Assembly (NCBI GenBank): GCA_003989085.1
Contig: RXIV01000007.1
Span: 62,001-126,000 of the forward strand
Length of the DNA: 64,000 bases
Origin: Candidatus Competibacteraceae bacterium
GTDB taxonomy: Bacteria; Pseudomonadota; Gammaproteobacteria; Competibacterales; Competibacteraceae
Direction of reading: 5' to 3'
Part shown: positions 29,425 through 40,691 of the stretch, piece after piece
Layout of the letters: the number at the start of each line of letters is the position of its first letter
Position numbering within the stretch: the first letter of the stretch is position 1
Translations under genes and position numbers: made by a program
Notes under the pieces: generated by a model
Told to the model about the DNA's origin: nothing
Databases searched by the model: none
What the model saw: only the letters and a program-made list of their open reading frames with translations

Positions 29425-31402
29425 TGGCGCCGATCACCCAGTGGAGCTTGGCAAGGAACTGGGGCGGGGCGGTGAAGGGGCGGTTTACGAGATCGTGGGG
29501 CGGCCCGGCTTTGTCGCCAAGCGTTATCACCAGCCGGTGGATGCCGACAAGGCGCTGAAACTGCAAGGCATGGCCCGCCAAGCCCACCCCAGCCTGCTGG
29601 CGATTGCCGCTTGGCCGGTGGATGTCCTGCGCTCCGGCCCGCACGGCTCGATCCAGGGCTTCATCATGCCCCGGGTCAGCGGCTATCAGGAGATTCATAG
29701 TCTTTACGGTCCTTCGCACCGCAAACGGGCCTTTCCCCAGGCTGACTGGTCATTTCTAGTCCACGCCGCCCGTAATCTAGCCAGCGCCTTTGAGACCATC
29801 CATGCACGGGGTCACGTGATTGGCGATGTTAATCCCGGCAATGTTGTGGTCTCGGCCCAGGCGCTCGTTAAGCTGATCGATTGTGATTCCTTTCAAATTA
29901 CGGTCGGAGAGCGGCTCTTTCTCTGTGAAGTCGGGGTGCCGCAGTTCACTGCCCCGGAGTTGCAGGAGCGGCCCTTTCGCGGCTTGCGGCGCAGCCCGGA
30001 TCACGACGCCTTTGGTCTGGCGCTGCTGTGTTTCCACTTGCTGTTCATGGGTCGCCACCCTTTTGCCGGACGTTACCGGGGCAAGGGCGATATGCCCATT
30101 GAACGCGCCATTCGCGATTACCGCTTTGCCTTCGGTCAGCACGCCGCCGCGCAATGGATGGAGCCGCCGCCGCATACCCTGCCTTTTTCAGCGCTACCCC
30201 GTCCGGTGGCTGATCTGTTCGAGCGAGCCTTTGTCCCTCTGATGCCCAGTCAGCGCCGCCCGACTCCCCGGGAATGGCTGCCGGCGCTGGAGCGGCTCAA
30301 TCGCGAGTTGCGATCGTGCGGGCGTAACGCCATGCACAAATATCCCGGTTCGTTGTCAGCCTGTCCGTGGTGCGCCTTGGAACAGGCCAGCGGTACAGCA
30401 TTCTTCGTGGCGTCGCGGTTGGCTGTGGTCAGCCCGGTTGCCAGTCATCCCGATTTTGATGTGGAGCGGGTTTGGGGCCGGATCGTGGCGGTGACGCCGC
30501 CTGGAGTTGAGGCTATGCCGCGCCCCGAAGCGCCAGCGCCGGTGACGCCGACCCCGCTGCCCGAGGTGTTGCAACACGCCCAGCGCGATAATGCGATCAA
30601 GGCAGCAGCGCTGATAGCTGTCGTGCTGGTGGTTTTTGCGATGCAACCGGGACTGTTCTGGTTGTGGCTATTGTTGGCCGCCACCGGTTGGTCGTTATTG
30701 CGAAATCCGGCAGTGCGCCGCGAATATCAGCGCCGCCGGCTGGCGCTGTTCGCTGCCCGCCGGGAATTAGTCCGCTTGCAAGGCGAATGGCGGGAACACG
30801 CGAGTGGGCAGCCATTTTTGAACCGGTTGCGGGTGCTGCAAACCCTGCGTGATCACTACCAAAATCTGGCTGCGGACCTGCAGCGGGATGTGCAGCGGCT
30901 GGATGCCGACCAGCGCCGGATGCAATTACAGACCTTTCTGGAAGGCTTCTTTATTGATGCCGCCCAGCTTCCCGAAATTCGGGTGACCGACCGCATGGCG
31001 CTGGAATCCTATGGTATTGAGACCGCCGCTGATGTCACCCCCGACGCCTTGCGAACAGTGCCGGGGTTTGGGCAGCGGTTGGGCCGGCAACGGACAGCGG
31101 CGCTATTGGCCTGGCGGCAGACTCTCGAACAGCAGTTCCGCTATGACCCCCGTCAGGGCGTCGATCCAGCCGCTATCGCCGATGTGCGCCAGCGCTACGC
31201 CCAGCAGCGGGTGCATCTTGAACAGGAGTTGATGGCGGGTGGAGATGAACTGGCTAAACTCAAGACGGACATTCTCAAACGCCGCGCCCAGATCAACATC
31301 GCCCTGATTCGTCAGGCCATGCTGGAAAGCCAGGCCCAAGCCGATCTGCGGGTGTTCTACCCCGGTCCAAGCGAGCTTTGGCAACGGCGTAACCGCAACT
31401 AA
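29408..31402 (+). CDS. YegI-like protein kinase with helix-hairpin-helix region
   Basis: A 664-residue protein kinase. The Gly loop ELGRGGEGAVY (about residues 17-27), Lys38, a catalytic loop with Asp140 (HVIGDVNPGN in place of HRD) and an Asp158 metal site (IDCDS in place of DFG) mark the YegI/TerY-associated kinase group. A short Cys pair (CPWC, about residue 320) follows, then two membrane helices near residues 395-430, a coiled coil and a helix-hairpin-helix (VPGFGQRLGRQR, about residue 553). It overlaps the PP2C gene by 17 bases. Atypical catalytic residues suggest altered but possibly active chemistry. Confidence 0.85.
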   Translation: MPRLISGADHPVELGKELGRGGEGAVYEIVGRPGFVAKRYHQPVDADKALKLQGMARQAHPSLLAIAAWPVDVLRSGPHGSIQGFIMPRVSGYQEIHSLYGPSHRKRAFPQADWSFLVHAARNLASAFETIHARGHVIGDVNPGNVVVSAQALVKLIDCDSFQITVGERLFLCEVGVPQFTAPELQERPFRGLRRSPDHDAFGLALLCFHLLFMGRHPFAGRYRGKGDMPIERAIRDYRFAFGQHAAAQWMEPPPHTLPFSALPRPVADLFERAFVPLMPSQRRPTPREWLPALERLNRELRSCGRNAMHKYPGSLSACPWCALEQASGTAFFVASRLAVVSPVASHPDFDVERVWGRIVAVTPPGVEAMPRPEAPAPVTPTPLPEVLQHAQRDNAIKAAALIAVVLVVFAMQPGLFWLWLLLAATGWSLLRNPAVRREYQRRRLALFAARRELVRLQGEWREHASGQPFLNRLRVLQTLRDHYQNLAADLQRDVQRLDADQRRMQLQTFLEGFFIDAAQLPEIRVTDRMALESYGIETAADVTPDALRTVPGFGQRLGRQRTAALLAWRQTLEQQFRYDPRQGVDPAAIADVRQRYAQQRVHLEQELMAGGDELAKLKTDILKRRAQINIALIRQAMLESQAQADLRVFYPGPSELWQRRNRN

Positions 31403-31425
31403 GGTTGCCTACCCGGAGGGTTTTC

Positions 31426-32031
31426 ATGGGCAGACGCAATGAACACACCCGCGAGGAGCTCCGGGAAATCGCCCTCCGGGCTGCCGAGGAGCTGGTGGCT
31501 GCGCAAGGATTAGCCGGCCTGAGCACCCGTAAGGTGGTGAGCTGCATTGGTTACACGGTCGGCAGCCTCTATATGGTGTTTCGCAGTCTCGATGAACTGA
31601 TCCTGCAGATGAACGAGCGAACCTTGGACGCCCTGTATGAAAGGCTGGCCGCCGCCGTGGTGGATCAACCGCAGCCGGGCGCAGCTATCCGAGCACTGGC
31701 GCGGGCTTATATCGTTTTTGCCCTGACGGAGACCCCCCGCTGGCTAGCGATTTATCAACACCGGTTGCCAGAGGGACAAACCGTGCCGGACTCGTTCAGT
31801 AGCAAAGTGGCGCGAATGTTTGATTTGGTGCAACAGGCGCTGGCGCTGTTCGCACCCCGGCGTTCCCCAGATGATATTGCTTTGGCCGCACGCGCCTTGT
31901 GGAGTGGGATTCATGGAGTTTGCATTCTGGGTTTTGATCAGAAGCTGGAGTTGGTCGGCGGACGTTCAGTTGAACAGGTTGCGGATTCACTGCTAGATCA
32001 CTATCTGGCAGGATTTATCGGTACCGATTAA
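31426..32031 (+). CDS. TetR family transcriptional regulator
   Basis: A 201-residue protein with a TetR N-terminal helix-turn-helix (residues about 8-55; LSTRKVVSCIGYTVGSLYMVF), and a larger, ligand-type C-terminal domain (WLAIYQHRLPEG). ATG 31426 has GGAGG upstream. It starts 24 bases after the kinase gene and precedes the thiolase gene by 269 bases; either could be its target, which the sequence does not decide. Confidence 0.85.
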   Translation: MGRRNEHTREELREIALRAAEELVAAQGLAGLSTRKVVSCIGYTVGSLYMVFRSLDELILQMNERTLDALYERLAAAVVDQPQPGAAIRALARAYIVFALTETPRWLAIYQHRLPEGQTVPDSFSSKVARMFDLVQQALALFAPRRSPDDIALAARALWSGIHGVCILGFDQKLELVGGRSVEQVADSLLDHYLAGFIGTD

Positions 32032-32133
32032 GGCGTCATCGTCGTCATTCCGGTTCAGGCGGCTGAATGTGGCAAGGTCAATTATACCATCATCAAGTAC
32101 TGTAACCGCCCCCAAAATTTCAGCCGGGGAAAA

Positions 32134-32161
32134 TTGACAGACGGCAAAGATAGGCTTTACT
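32134..32161 (+). promoter_or_regulatory. Candidate promoter of the thiolase gene
   Basis: TTGACA at 32134-32139 and TTTACT at 32156-32161 are spaced by 16 bases, about 140 bases before the thiolase start. The -35 box is perfect, the -10 box weak. Confidence 0.4.
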
Positions 32162-32300
32162 TTGCAAAGTCAAACCCGTGCAGTCAGGCCAACTTGCATG
32201 GAACCATGGCATCAGGACCTTTACCGACCCCGGCTCAAGACCGGCCAGGCCAATACTCAACCCCCTTATCACCACCTCCGCAAATTTGAGGAAACTACTG

Positions 32301-33506
32301 ATGGCTCTGAAAGAAGTCGTAATTGTTAGCGCCGCACGGACCGCTATTGGCAAATTTATGGGTACCCTGAAAGATGTATCGGCCCGCGAGTTAGCGATGA
32401 CCGCCGCCAAGGGCGCGATTGAACGGTCTGGCGTCCCCGCTGATCAGATTGACGAAATCTGCATGGGCCAGTTGTACGGCGGTATGCAAGGTTCACTGCC
32501 GGCGCGGCAAGTGGGCAAGCGGGTTGGGTTGCCGGATCGCAGCAGCGCAGTCTCGGTCAATCAGAATTGTACTTCCGGAATGCGTGCGCTGGAAATCGCT
32601 TGCCACAACATCATGCTGGGCCAGACTGAAATCGGGTTGGTGGTCGGCGTTGAGAGCATGACCAACGCACCTTACCTGCTGCCCAAGGGCCGGATGGGCT
32701 ACCGGATGGGCCAGGGCAACATCGAAGACAGCATGATTCACGACGGCCTGTTCGATGAGTTGGTGCCAGGCCACATGGCGATGACTGCCGAGAATGTCGC
32801 GGTCAAATACGGCATCACCCGCCAAGAATGCGATGAACTGGCGCTGATCAGCCACAGCCGCTGCACCAAAGCGACCAAGGAAGGCGTTTTCAAGCGTGAA
32901 ATCGTCCCGGTCGAACTCAAGTCCAAGAAAGGCTCGACTTTCTTCGATACCGACGAGAATTTCATCCCCGACGCCAGCATAGAGAAAATTGCCAAGCTAT
33001 CGCCGGCCTTCAAGAAAGACGGCGTAGTGACCGCAGCGAATGCCTCCAGTATCAATGACGGCGCCAGTGCAGTAGTAATCATGTCATTGGACAAAGCTAA
33101 GGAACTGGGTATCAAGCCGTTGATGAAGCTGGTTAGCATTTGCAATGCCGGTGTGCCTGCGGAAGTGATGGGCCTCGGCCCGGCAGCAGCGATTCCCAAG
33201 GCACTCCAGCAGGCGGGTCTGAAGTTCACCGACATCGATTATTGGGAGGTCAACGAGGCGTTTGCCGCGCAGTGGCTGGGCGTGGGGCGGATGTTGAAGG
33301 AAGATCACAATATGATCCTGACTCCTGATAATTGCAATTTCAATGGTTCCGGGATTGCACTAGGTCATCCGGTGGGTTCCACCGGTCTGCGGATCGTGGT
33401 GAGCCTGTATTACGAGCTGGAGCGGTTGGGCAAAGCTACGGGTGGTGCGTCGCTGTGCGTCGGCACTGGACCGGCGATGGCTTCGCTGTGGACCCGCGAT
33501 ATCTAA
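32301..33506 (+). CDS. Acetyl-CoA C-acetyltransferase (thiolase)
   Basis: A 401-residue thiolase that joins two acetyl-CoA to acetoacetyl-CoA or does the reverse. The catalytic Cys90 (NQNCTSGM), His356 (GIALGHPVGSTG) and Cys386 are present. The last motif reads CVGTGPAM instead of the common CIGGGMG, a small departure. ATG 32301 has GAGGA upstream. With phaC at 40.7-42.6 kb it could supply the PHA pathway (PhaA role), but it is not in the same operon and phaB is not visible. Confidence 0.88.
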   Translation: MALKEVVIVSAARTAIGKFMGTLKDVSARELAMTAAKGAIERSGVPADQIDEICMGQLYGGMQGSLPARQVGKRVGLPDRSSAVSVNQNCTSGMRALEIACHNIMLGQTEIGLVVGVESMTNAPYLLPKGRMGYRMGQGNIEDSMIHDGLFDELVPGHMAMTAENVAVKYGITRQECDELALISHSRCTKATKEGVFKREIVPVELKSKKGSTFFDTDENFIPDASIEKIAKLSPAFKKDGVVTAANASSINDGASAVVIMSLDKAKELGIKPLMKLVSICNAGVPAEVMGLGPAAAIPKALQQAGLKFTDIDYWEVNEAFAAQWLGVGRMLKEDHNMILTPDNCNFNGSGIALGHPVGSTGLRIVVSLYYELERLGKATGGASLCVGTGPAMASLWTRDI

Positions 33507-33527
33507 GCTGAGTGCTTGATGATGAAG

Positions 33528-33550
33528 GCGGCCCAAGAGGGCCGCTTTTT
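33528..33550 (+). terminator. Rho-independent terminator after the thiolase gene
   Basis: GCGGCCC (33528-33534), loop AAGA, GGGCCGC (33539-33545), then TTTTT. It is a perfect 7-base-pair stem 22 bases after the stop. Confidence 0.9.
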
Positions 33551-33595
33551 AAATTTACCTTCTTATATCATCATCTATTTACGATCACTCTCTAA

Positions 33596-36266
<2,671 letters not shown>

Positions 36267-36504
36267 AAGCTATAGAACACTGTTATCACGAGATTTTGGT
36301 CCAGTAGGCAATACATGAGATGCAAACAGCAGCAAAGAAAGATTCTCAGTTCCTGAAGTTTTTGGGCGAGGTTCGCAGTCATGACGTGCGTCCAAGTTCG
36401 TTCCGTTCAAAAACAGGTTTTTTCGAGGGTTTTCGTGAATTCGCGCACTCCAGCATTATGTACTATGAAAGGGAAAAAACCTTCCAAATAGGAATCTTAC
36501 GGAA

Positions 36505-37213
36505 ATGAACGATGACACCGGCTTCCTCAATTTTGTCGCTGCCCTGACGACAGCTTTACCTGCTCCGTGCAAACGGTCAGAGGACGATCCCCAAAGCCCC
36601 CGGCTGCGCGTGATTTACAATCCCGACAAAAAACGAGCCGAGGCGAGCGAAATTCTGATCGGTCTGGGTTACGTTCTGGACGCTACTGGACAAGACATCG
36701 AGCAACCGGGCGTGGTGCTGCAACACAAGGGCAGCTCCGACCATTCCATCAGCGCTCTGCTTCAACACGCCGACGATGACCGTATCGCCGATTGGCGTGC
36801 CTCGGCCAACCCGCCACCCCGGCTGCGCTCCAGGCGACGCTATACATCAAAGACGCCTTACTGGACACCTGTCTGGGTCTAGTCCTGTTCTTGGCGCGCC
36901 ACGCGATGCGTCACCAGCCTGTGGGGCGATTACGCCAACCGCTGGGAGCAGGGCGACATGCGCGCCACCGGCTAGCCGTTCGCGTTCTGGAGCTACTTGC
37001 ACTCGGCGTTAGGCCACAGCTTCATTCTGCCGAGCATGGGCACCGCGCAATATGACGGGCACGGCATCGAAACGGCGTTTCCGACTGTTTGCGTTATTTG
37101 CTGGACCTACTGGCGCACAAGATCGAGCCCGCACGGATACCCGACGATCTGCCGCAGGTGGAACACCATCACCGCGCCCGCTTGCAATTGCAACGCGACT
37201 ATCAAGCCTACCA
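36505..37213 (+). pseudogene. Degraded gene, plus strand, product not recognised
   Basis: Coding-like sequence is spread over three frames. It opens at ATG 36505 (LRVIYNPDKKRAEASEILI), shifts frame near 36790 into ATLYIKDALLDTCLGLVLF, shifts again near 36900, meets an in-frame TAG at 36973-36975, continues as FWSYLHSALGHSFILPS and shifts once more near 37092 into RYLLDLLAHKIEPARIP. Joined, it would give about 235 residues. I do not recognise the family. It abuts the end of the next pseudogene, which points the other way. Confidence 0.55.
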
Positions 37214-37214
37214 G

Positions 37215-37880
37215 CCGCGCGCTGCGTCCCGGTTCGTCCAGCAACGCCGCCAGAACGTCCAGCGGCACGCCCCGAAAGACCTCCTCGCGCACGCTGGGCG
37301 GCAGCATCTCCTGATAGATGACGTGCGCTTGCTCGATAGCGGCCAGGGTCACGATCACCCGGCGGGCGGCTCTACCGGCTTCCTCGTCGCCGTGCTGGAG
37401 CAGGTCGCGGGCCATGACCAGCGCCGGGAACTTGATCATGACCGCGACCAGATCCTTGAGTTGAAAGATCGCCGGTTGAGTTGAAAGATCGCCGGCACGA
37501 TGTGGCCTTCCGTGAGCAATTCCCGCAAGCGGTGGTACTCGTGGGCGATGGGACCGGGCCAGGTCTTGGCCACGGCATCCAGCCACGGTTGCGGCGGATG
37601 CTGGCCCAGCGCCTGGCATTGAACGATGACCTGCTCGGTGAATTGCGGCGCGTGTTCGTCGGGCAGGGTGACTCGCCCCTCGCCTTGGCGCAGAGCCTCG
37701 ACCGCCAGCACCAGGTCGCCCCGTTGTTCCTTGGGCACACCGAGATCGGCCAAGTCCTCGCGGGTTAGGGGTCAAGAGCTTATCGCCCAGCCAGCCGCCG
37801 CCGATAAATTTATCGGCGAGGCGTTCCTGTTTCAGTCCCGCCAGCCACTGGCGCAGTTCGTCGAGTATTGTGATCAGCAT
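37215..37880 (-). pseudogene. Degraded gene with N-terminal SAM-like domain
   Basis: From ATG 37880 the N-terminus (LRQWLAGLKQERLADKF) plus, after a frameshift near 37775, LTREDLADLGVPKEQRGDL reads like a sterile-alpha-motif domain. The frame then breaks again at a perfect 20-base tandem duplication (37456-37495); removing one copy rejoins AHEYHRLRELLTEGHIVPAIFQL with KDLVAVMIKFPALVMARDLL. The reading may run on to a stop at 37107, but that part competes with the facing pseudogene. SAM proteins are signalling adaptors; the rest of the product is unrecognised. Confidence 0.55.
37456..37495. repeat. Perfect 20-base tandem duplication
   Basis: Two adjacent identical 20-base units at 37456-37475 and 37476-37495. 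Twenty is not a multiple of three, so the duplication breaks the minus-strand gene around it. Confidence 0.95.
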
Positions 37881-38095
37881 GTTCCATTCCGCTCTATGTA
37901 ACACTGCGACTCGTAGTCTCTTGAACGCTATCCAGGAAGTAATCCATTGTGAGCATAGTCTAAACAGACGATACAGTATGGCAACACAGTCACCAGCTGT
38001 AGCCAAGATCTGCGGTGCCAGTGGTAGAACGAAGCAGTGATAACATGCGGCCTCCAACAAGTCTTTCGCCAATAGCGACAGGAATAAATGCAGCC

Positions 38096-39211
38096 ATGAT
38101 TGTCATTCTGGATTCCAGCATCACCGAGTCTGCCGAGGAATACCGGCAGACCCTTGGTTACTTATCCCAATTGCCGAATGTCACCGCCCATGTCCACAAG
38201 GTACAGGGCGCCCAGCAGGCATTGACCGAAATCTACCTAATCGGCGATACCCGTAAATTATCCGCCGAAGATATTGGGATGTTACCAGGGGTAGAACGGG
38301 TGATTCGGATTGCTGAGGAGTACCGGATTTTAGGCCGGCATCGGGACGGACAACGCGCCAGCGGCTTTGAGTACAACGGAGTGCTGTTCAGCCAAGATAA
38401 CCTGAATGTGTTTGCCGGATTATGCGCGGTCGATACCCCCGAACACGTTGAGCAGATGCTCAGGGCGTTAAGGGATCACGGTCAGGTTTGCACTCGCATG
38501 GGTGCGTACAAGCCGCGCACCAGTCCCTACGCCTTCCAGGGGCACGGCAAGGCGTGTTTACCCTATGTTTTTGAACTGGCCGGAAAATACGGAATAAAAG
38601 TAGTTGCTATGGAAGTGACCCACGAAAGCCATGTTGAGGAAATTCACGAGTGCCTGGAGCAGACTGGTCACCCAACGGGAGTCATGGTACAAATCGGCAC
38701 CCGCAATACTCAGAACTTCGAGTTGCTAAAAGCGGTCGGGCGGCAGCAGGAATTTCCGGTGCTGTTCAAGCGCGGTTTCGGCATCACCCTGAACGAATCG
38801 CTCAACGCCGCCGAGTATCTGGCCAGCGAGGGTAATTCACGGGTGGTGTTCTGCCTGCGCGGCGTGAAGACCAACATGGGCGATCCACATCGCAACTTGG
38901 TGGACTTCAGCCATGCGCCAGTCCTCAAGCGGTTAACCCGGATGCCGGTCTGCGTAGACCCGTCGCATTCAGTCGGCACCCGCGAACGGTCGCCAGAGGG
39001 CATTCTGGATCTAATGCACGCCGCCGCCCAAGGGGTAGTTTCCGGAGCAAACATGGTGCTGATTGATTTTCACCCGGAACCAGCCAAGGCGCTGGTGGAC
39101 GGCCCACAAGCGATGCTGTTGAGTGAGCTAAGCTGGTTTTTGGAGGATGTAGCGCTAGCGCGAGAGTGTTATGAAAAGCGCCAGGCACTGGCAGGGCGGC
39201 AATCGAGATAA
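38096..39211 (+). CDS. 3-deoxy-7-phosphoheptulonate synthase (DAHP synthase, type I-beta)
   Basis: First enzyme of the shikimate pathway, 371 residues, joining phosphoenolpyruvate and erythrose 4-phosphate. An N-terminal ferredoxin-like regulatory domain (about residues 1-90, as in the Thermotoga-type enzymes) precedes the barrel with GAYKPRTSPYAFQG (about 137), KRGFG (about 225) and DPSHSVGTRE (about 287). ATG 38096 is chosen over upstream ATGs that would extend into the intergenic region. The gene stands alone after the pseudogene region. Confidence 0.92.
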   Translation: MIVILDSSITESAEEYRQTLGYLSQLPNVTAHVHKVQGAQQALTEIYLIGDTRKLSAEDIGMLPGVERVIRIAEEYRILGRHRDGQRASGFEYNGVLFSQDNLNVFAGLCAVDTPEHVEQMLRALRDHGQVCTRMGAYKPRTSPYAFQGHGKACLPYVFELAGKYGIKVVAMEVTHESHVEEIHECLEQTGHPTGVMVQIGTRNTQNFELLKAVGRQQEFPVLFKRGFGITLNESLNAAEYLASEGNSRVVFCLRGVKTNMGDPHRNLVDFSHAPVLKRLTRMPVCVDPSHSVGTRERSPEGILDLMHAAAQGVVSGANMVLIDFHPEPAKALVDGPQAMLLSELSWFLEDVALARECYEKRQALAGRQSR

Positions 39212-39266
39212 ATGAAGGGGGTAGAGCAGGGTTTTGGTTTTATGCCTTCGCCTGACGGCAACCCCC

Positions 39267-39977
39267 TTACAATAAGACCTGCCGCGCCTGATTCAGGCGA
39301 GCCGCTAAATAGGCAGATCCACCATGATCCGGATGCAAGCGTTGCATCAATCGGCGGTAAGCCGCCTGAATCTGATCCTGACTTGCATCCGGCGATAAAC
39401 CTAATATTTCATAAGCTTCCGCACGACTCATCGCGCCATCGCGGAAAGCGGTATGGGTAAAATCAGCCGTCTCTGCTTCTGCCTGCCGAAACTGCTCGCG
39501 CCACCCAGCATTGCCCTGCCGGTCCAAATACGCTTCCAGCACAGCAAGTGATTCTGGATCCTCCTGACAATCCCGCCACAACACCAACAACTCCTGATCA
39601 GTCAAGTCAGACAGTGACCGACCAACAAAACGACCAGCCTGAACTATGCCTGACATCACGCCTGTGGCGTGATCCAAGGTCATTCGTAGAAAGCGAGTCG
39701 CGACCTCGGATTTTCCCGACGCACTTGATGCAGTCGTGGTTGAGGATGAAACAGGCGCATTCAGCCAGCGCAACAGAAAAGGAGCCAACACCGTCAGTAA
39801 TGGCAACGTAAACTCAGCGCCACCACGCACTGTCAATAATAGTAATAACGAGCCAATGCCTGCCGTTATGGCAATCCGCTGTAGCCGCTGACTCCAGCCT
39901 AAGCGGCGTAATCGGCGCAACAACCAATAAAACCCAAGCAACGCCGCAATCAGCAATATCAGTCGTATCAACATCAC
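39267..39977 (-). CDS. Membrane-anchored J-domain protein
   Basis: A 236-residue type III J protein: two N-terminal membrane helices (about residues 3-20 and 34-70), a soluble middle part, and a C-terminal J domain (EAYEILGLSPDASQDQIQAAYR, then HPD at about residue 215) that would stimulate a DnaK-type ATPase. It lies six bases after the vWA gene, which itself overlaps phaC, so the three form one operon. Confidence 0.85.
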   Translation of the reverse strand: MMLIRLILLIAALLGFYWLLRRLRRLGWSQRLQRIAITAGIGSLLLLLTVRGGAEFTLPLLTVLAPFLLRWLNAPVSSSTTTASSASGKSEVATRFLRMTLDHATGVMSGIVQAGRFVGRSLSDLTDQELLVLWRDCQEDPESLAVLEAYLDRQGNAGWREQFRQAEAETADFTHTAFRDGAMSRAEAYEILGLSPDASQDQIQAAYRRLMQRLHPDHGGSAYLAARLNQARQVLL

Positions 39978-39983
39978 TCTATC

Positions 39984-40691
39984 TCAGAGCTGCCGAGTCA
40001 ACTGACGAAGCAATTCACTTTGCTGACCACCCAGCGCGACTAATGCTTGCCGCCCACCAGCGGCATACAGCGCAACTGCTCTTAACAACTCGGATAGTTG
40101 CTGAGCGCTGCCCCCGTCAAAAGCGCAATACGCCCCCCGCGTCAGTCGGGCGACTTCCCGGAAGCCCTGCGCGGCCTCCGGATCATGGCCTTCCTGAAAG
40201 GCAAAAACTGGCACACCCAGCAAACCCAGTTCGCCTGCAACATGGCACAGCGGATCGATTGGTTCCTCCAGACAATCGCCCACCAGCACCAATGCATTAA
40301 TCCGACAGGGTCGGGTTTCCTGAAGCGCATGCTGTAATACCCGTTTGATTTGGGTCAGACCACCACGGCACTGCACTGCGCTCATCCGCCGTTGCAATTC
40401 GGCAGAATCAGTCAACCACGGCTCAACCTGAAACTCGCCATAGCCGCGATACCAGACTAACTGGATCGCTAGGCCACCCAATTTCGCTACTGCCGCAAAC
40501 ATATCGCCTTGTAATTGACAGGCGCGATCCCAAGTCGGCTGGCGACTGGCCGTTGCATCTAAGGCAAACATTAACCGGCCTTGCCTGACCACCCTCGGTA
40601 TACAAGCCGCTTGGCGTAGAAATTCTGCAACTCCGGACGAACGAAATGAGGTGGAAATAGCGTCAGGCAACTTCTTCACAAATAGCCTCAC
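39984..40691 (-). CDS. vWA-like domain protein coupled to phaC
   Basis: A 235-residue protein with a von Willebrand A-like fold: LMFALDATASRQPTWD (about residue 40) is a MIDAS-like first motif (DxTxS instead of DxSxS) and VLVGDCLEE (about 135) the later strand. The start is GTG 40691 overlapping the phaC stop (GTGA). A role in PHA granule handling is suggested only by position. No membrane segment or signal is seen. Confidence 0.7.
   Translation of the reverse strand: MRLFVKKLPDAISTSFRSSGVAEFLRQAACIPRVVRQGRLMFALDATASRQPTWDRACQLQGDMFAAVAKLGGLAIQLVWYRGYGEFQVEPWLTDSAELQRRMSAVQCRGGLTQIKRVLQHALQETRPCRINALVLVGDCLEEPIDPLCHVAGELGLLGVPVFAFQEGHDPEAAQGFREVARLTRGAYCAFDGGSAQQLSELLRAVALYAAGGRQALVALGGQQSELLRQLTRQL

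Noticed and set aside
36320..36508. A 62-codon open frame before the plus-strand pseudogene
   Set aside because: No recognisable family or clear ribosome binding site; too weak to call a gene in a degraded area.
37107..38072. An intact 321-codon minus-strand gene
   Set aside because: The frame is a patchwork: it contains the wrong-frame side of two frameshifts, including the 20-base duplication.
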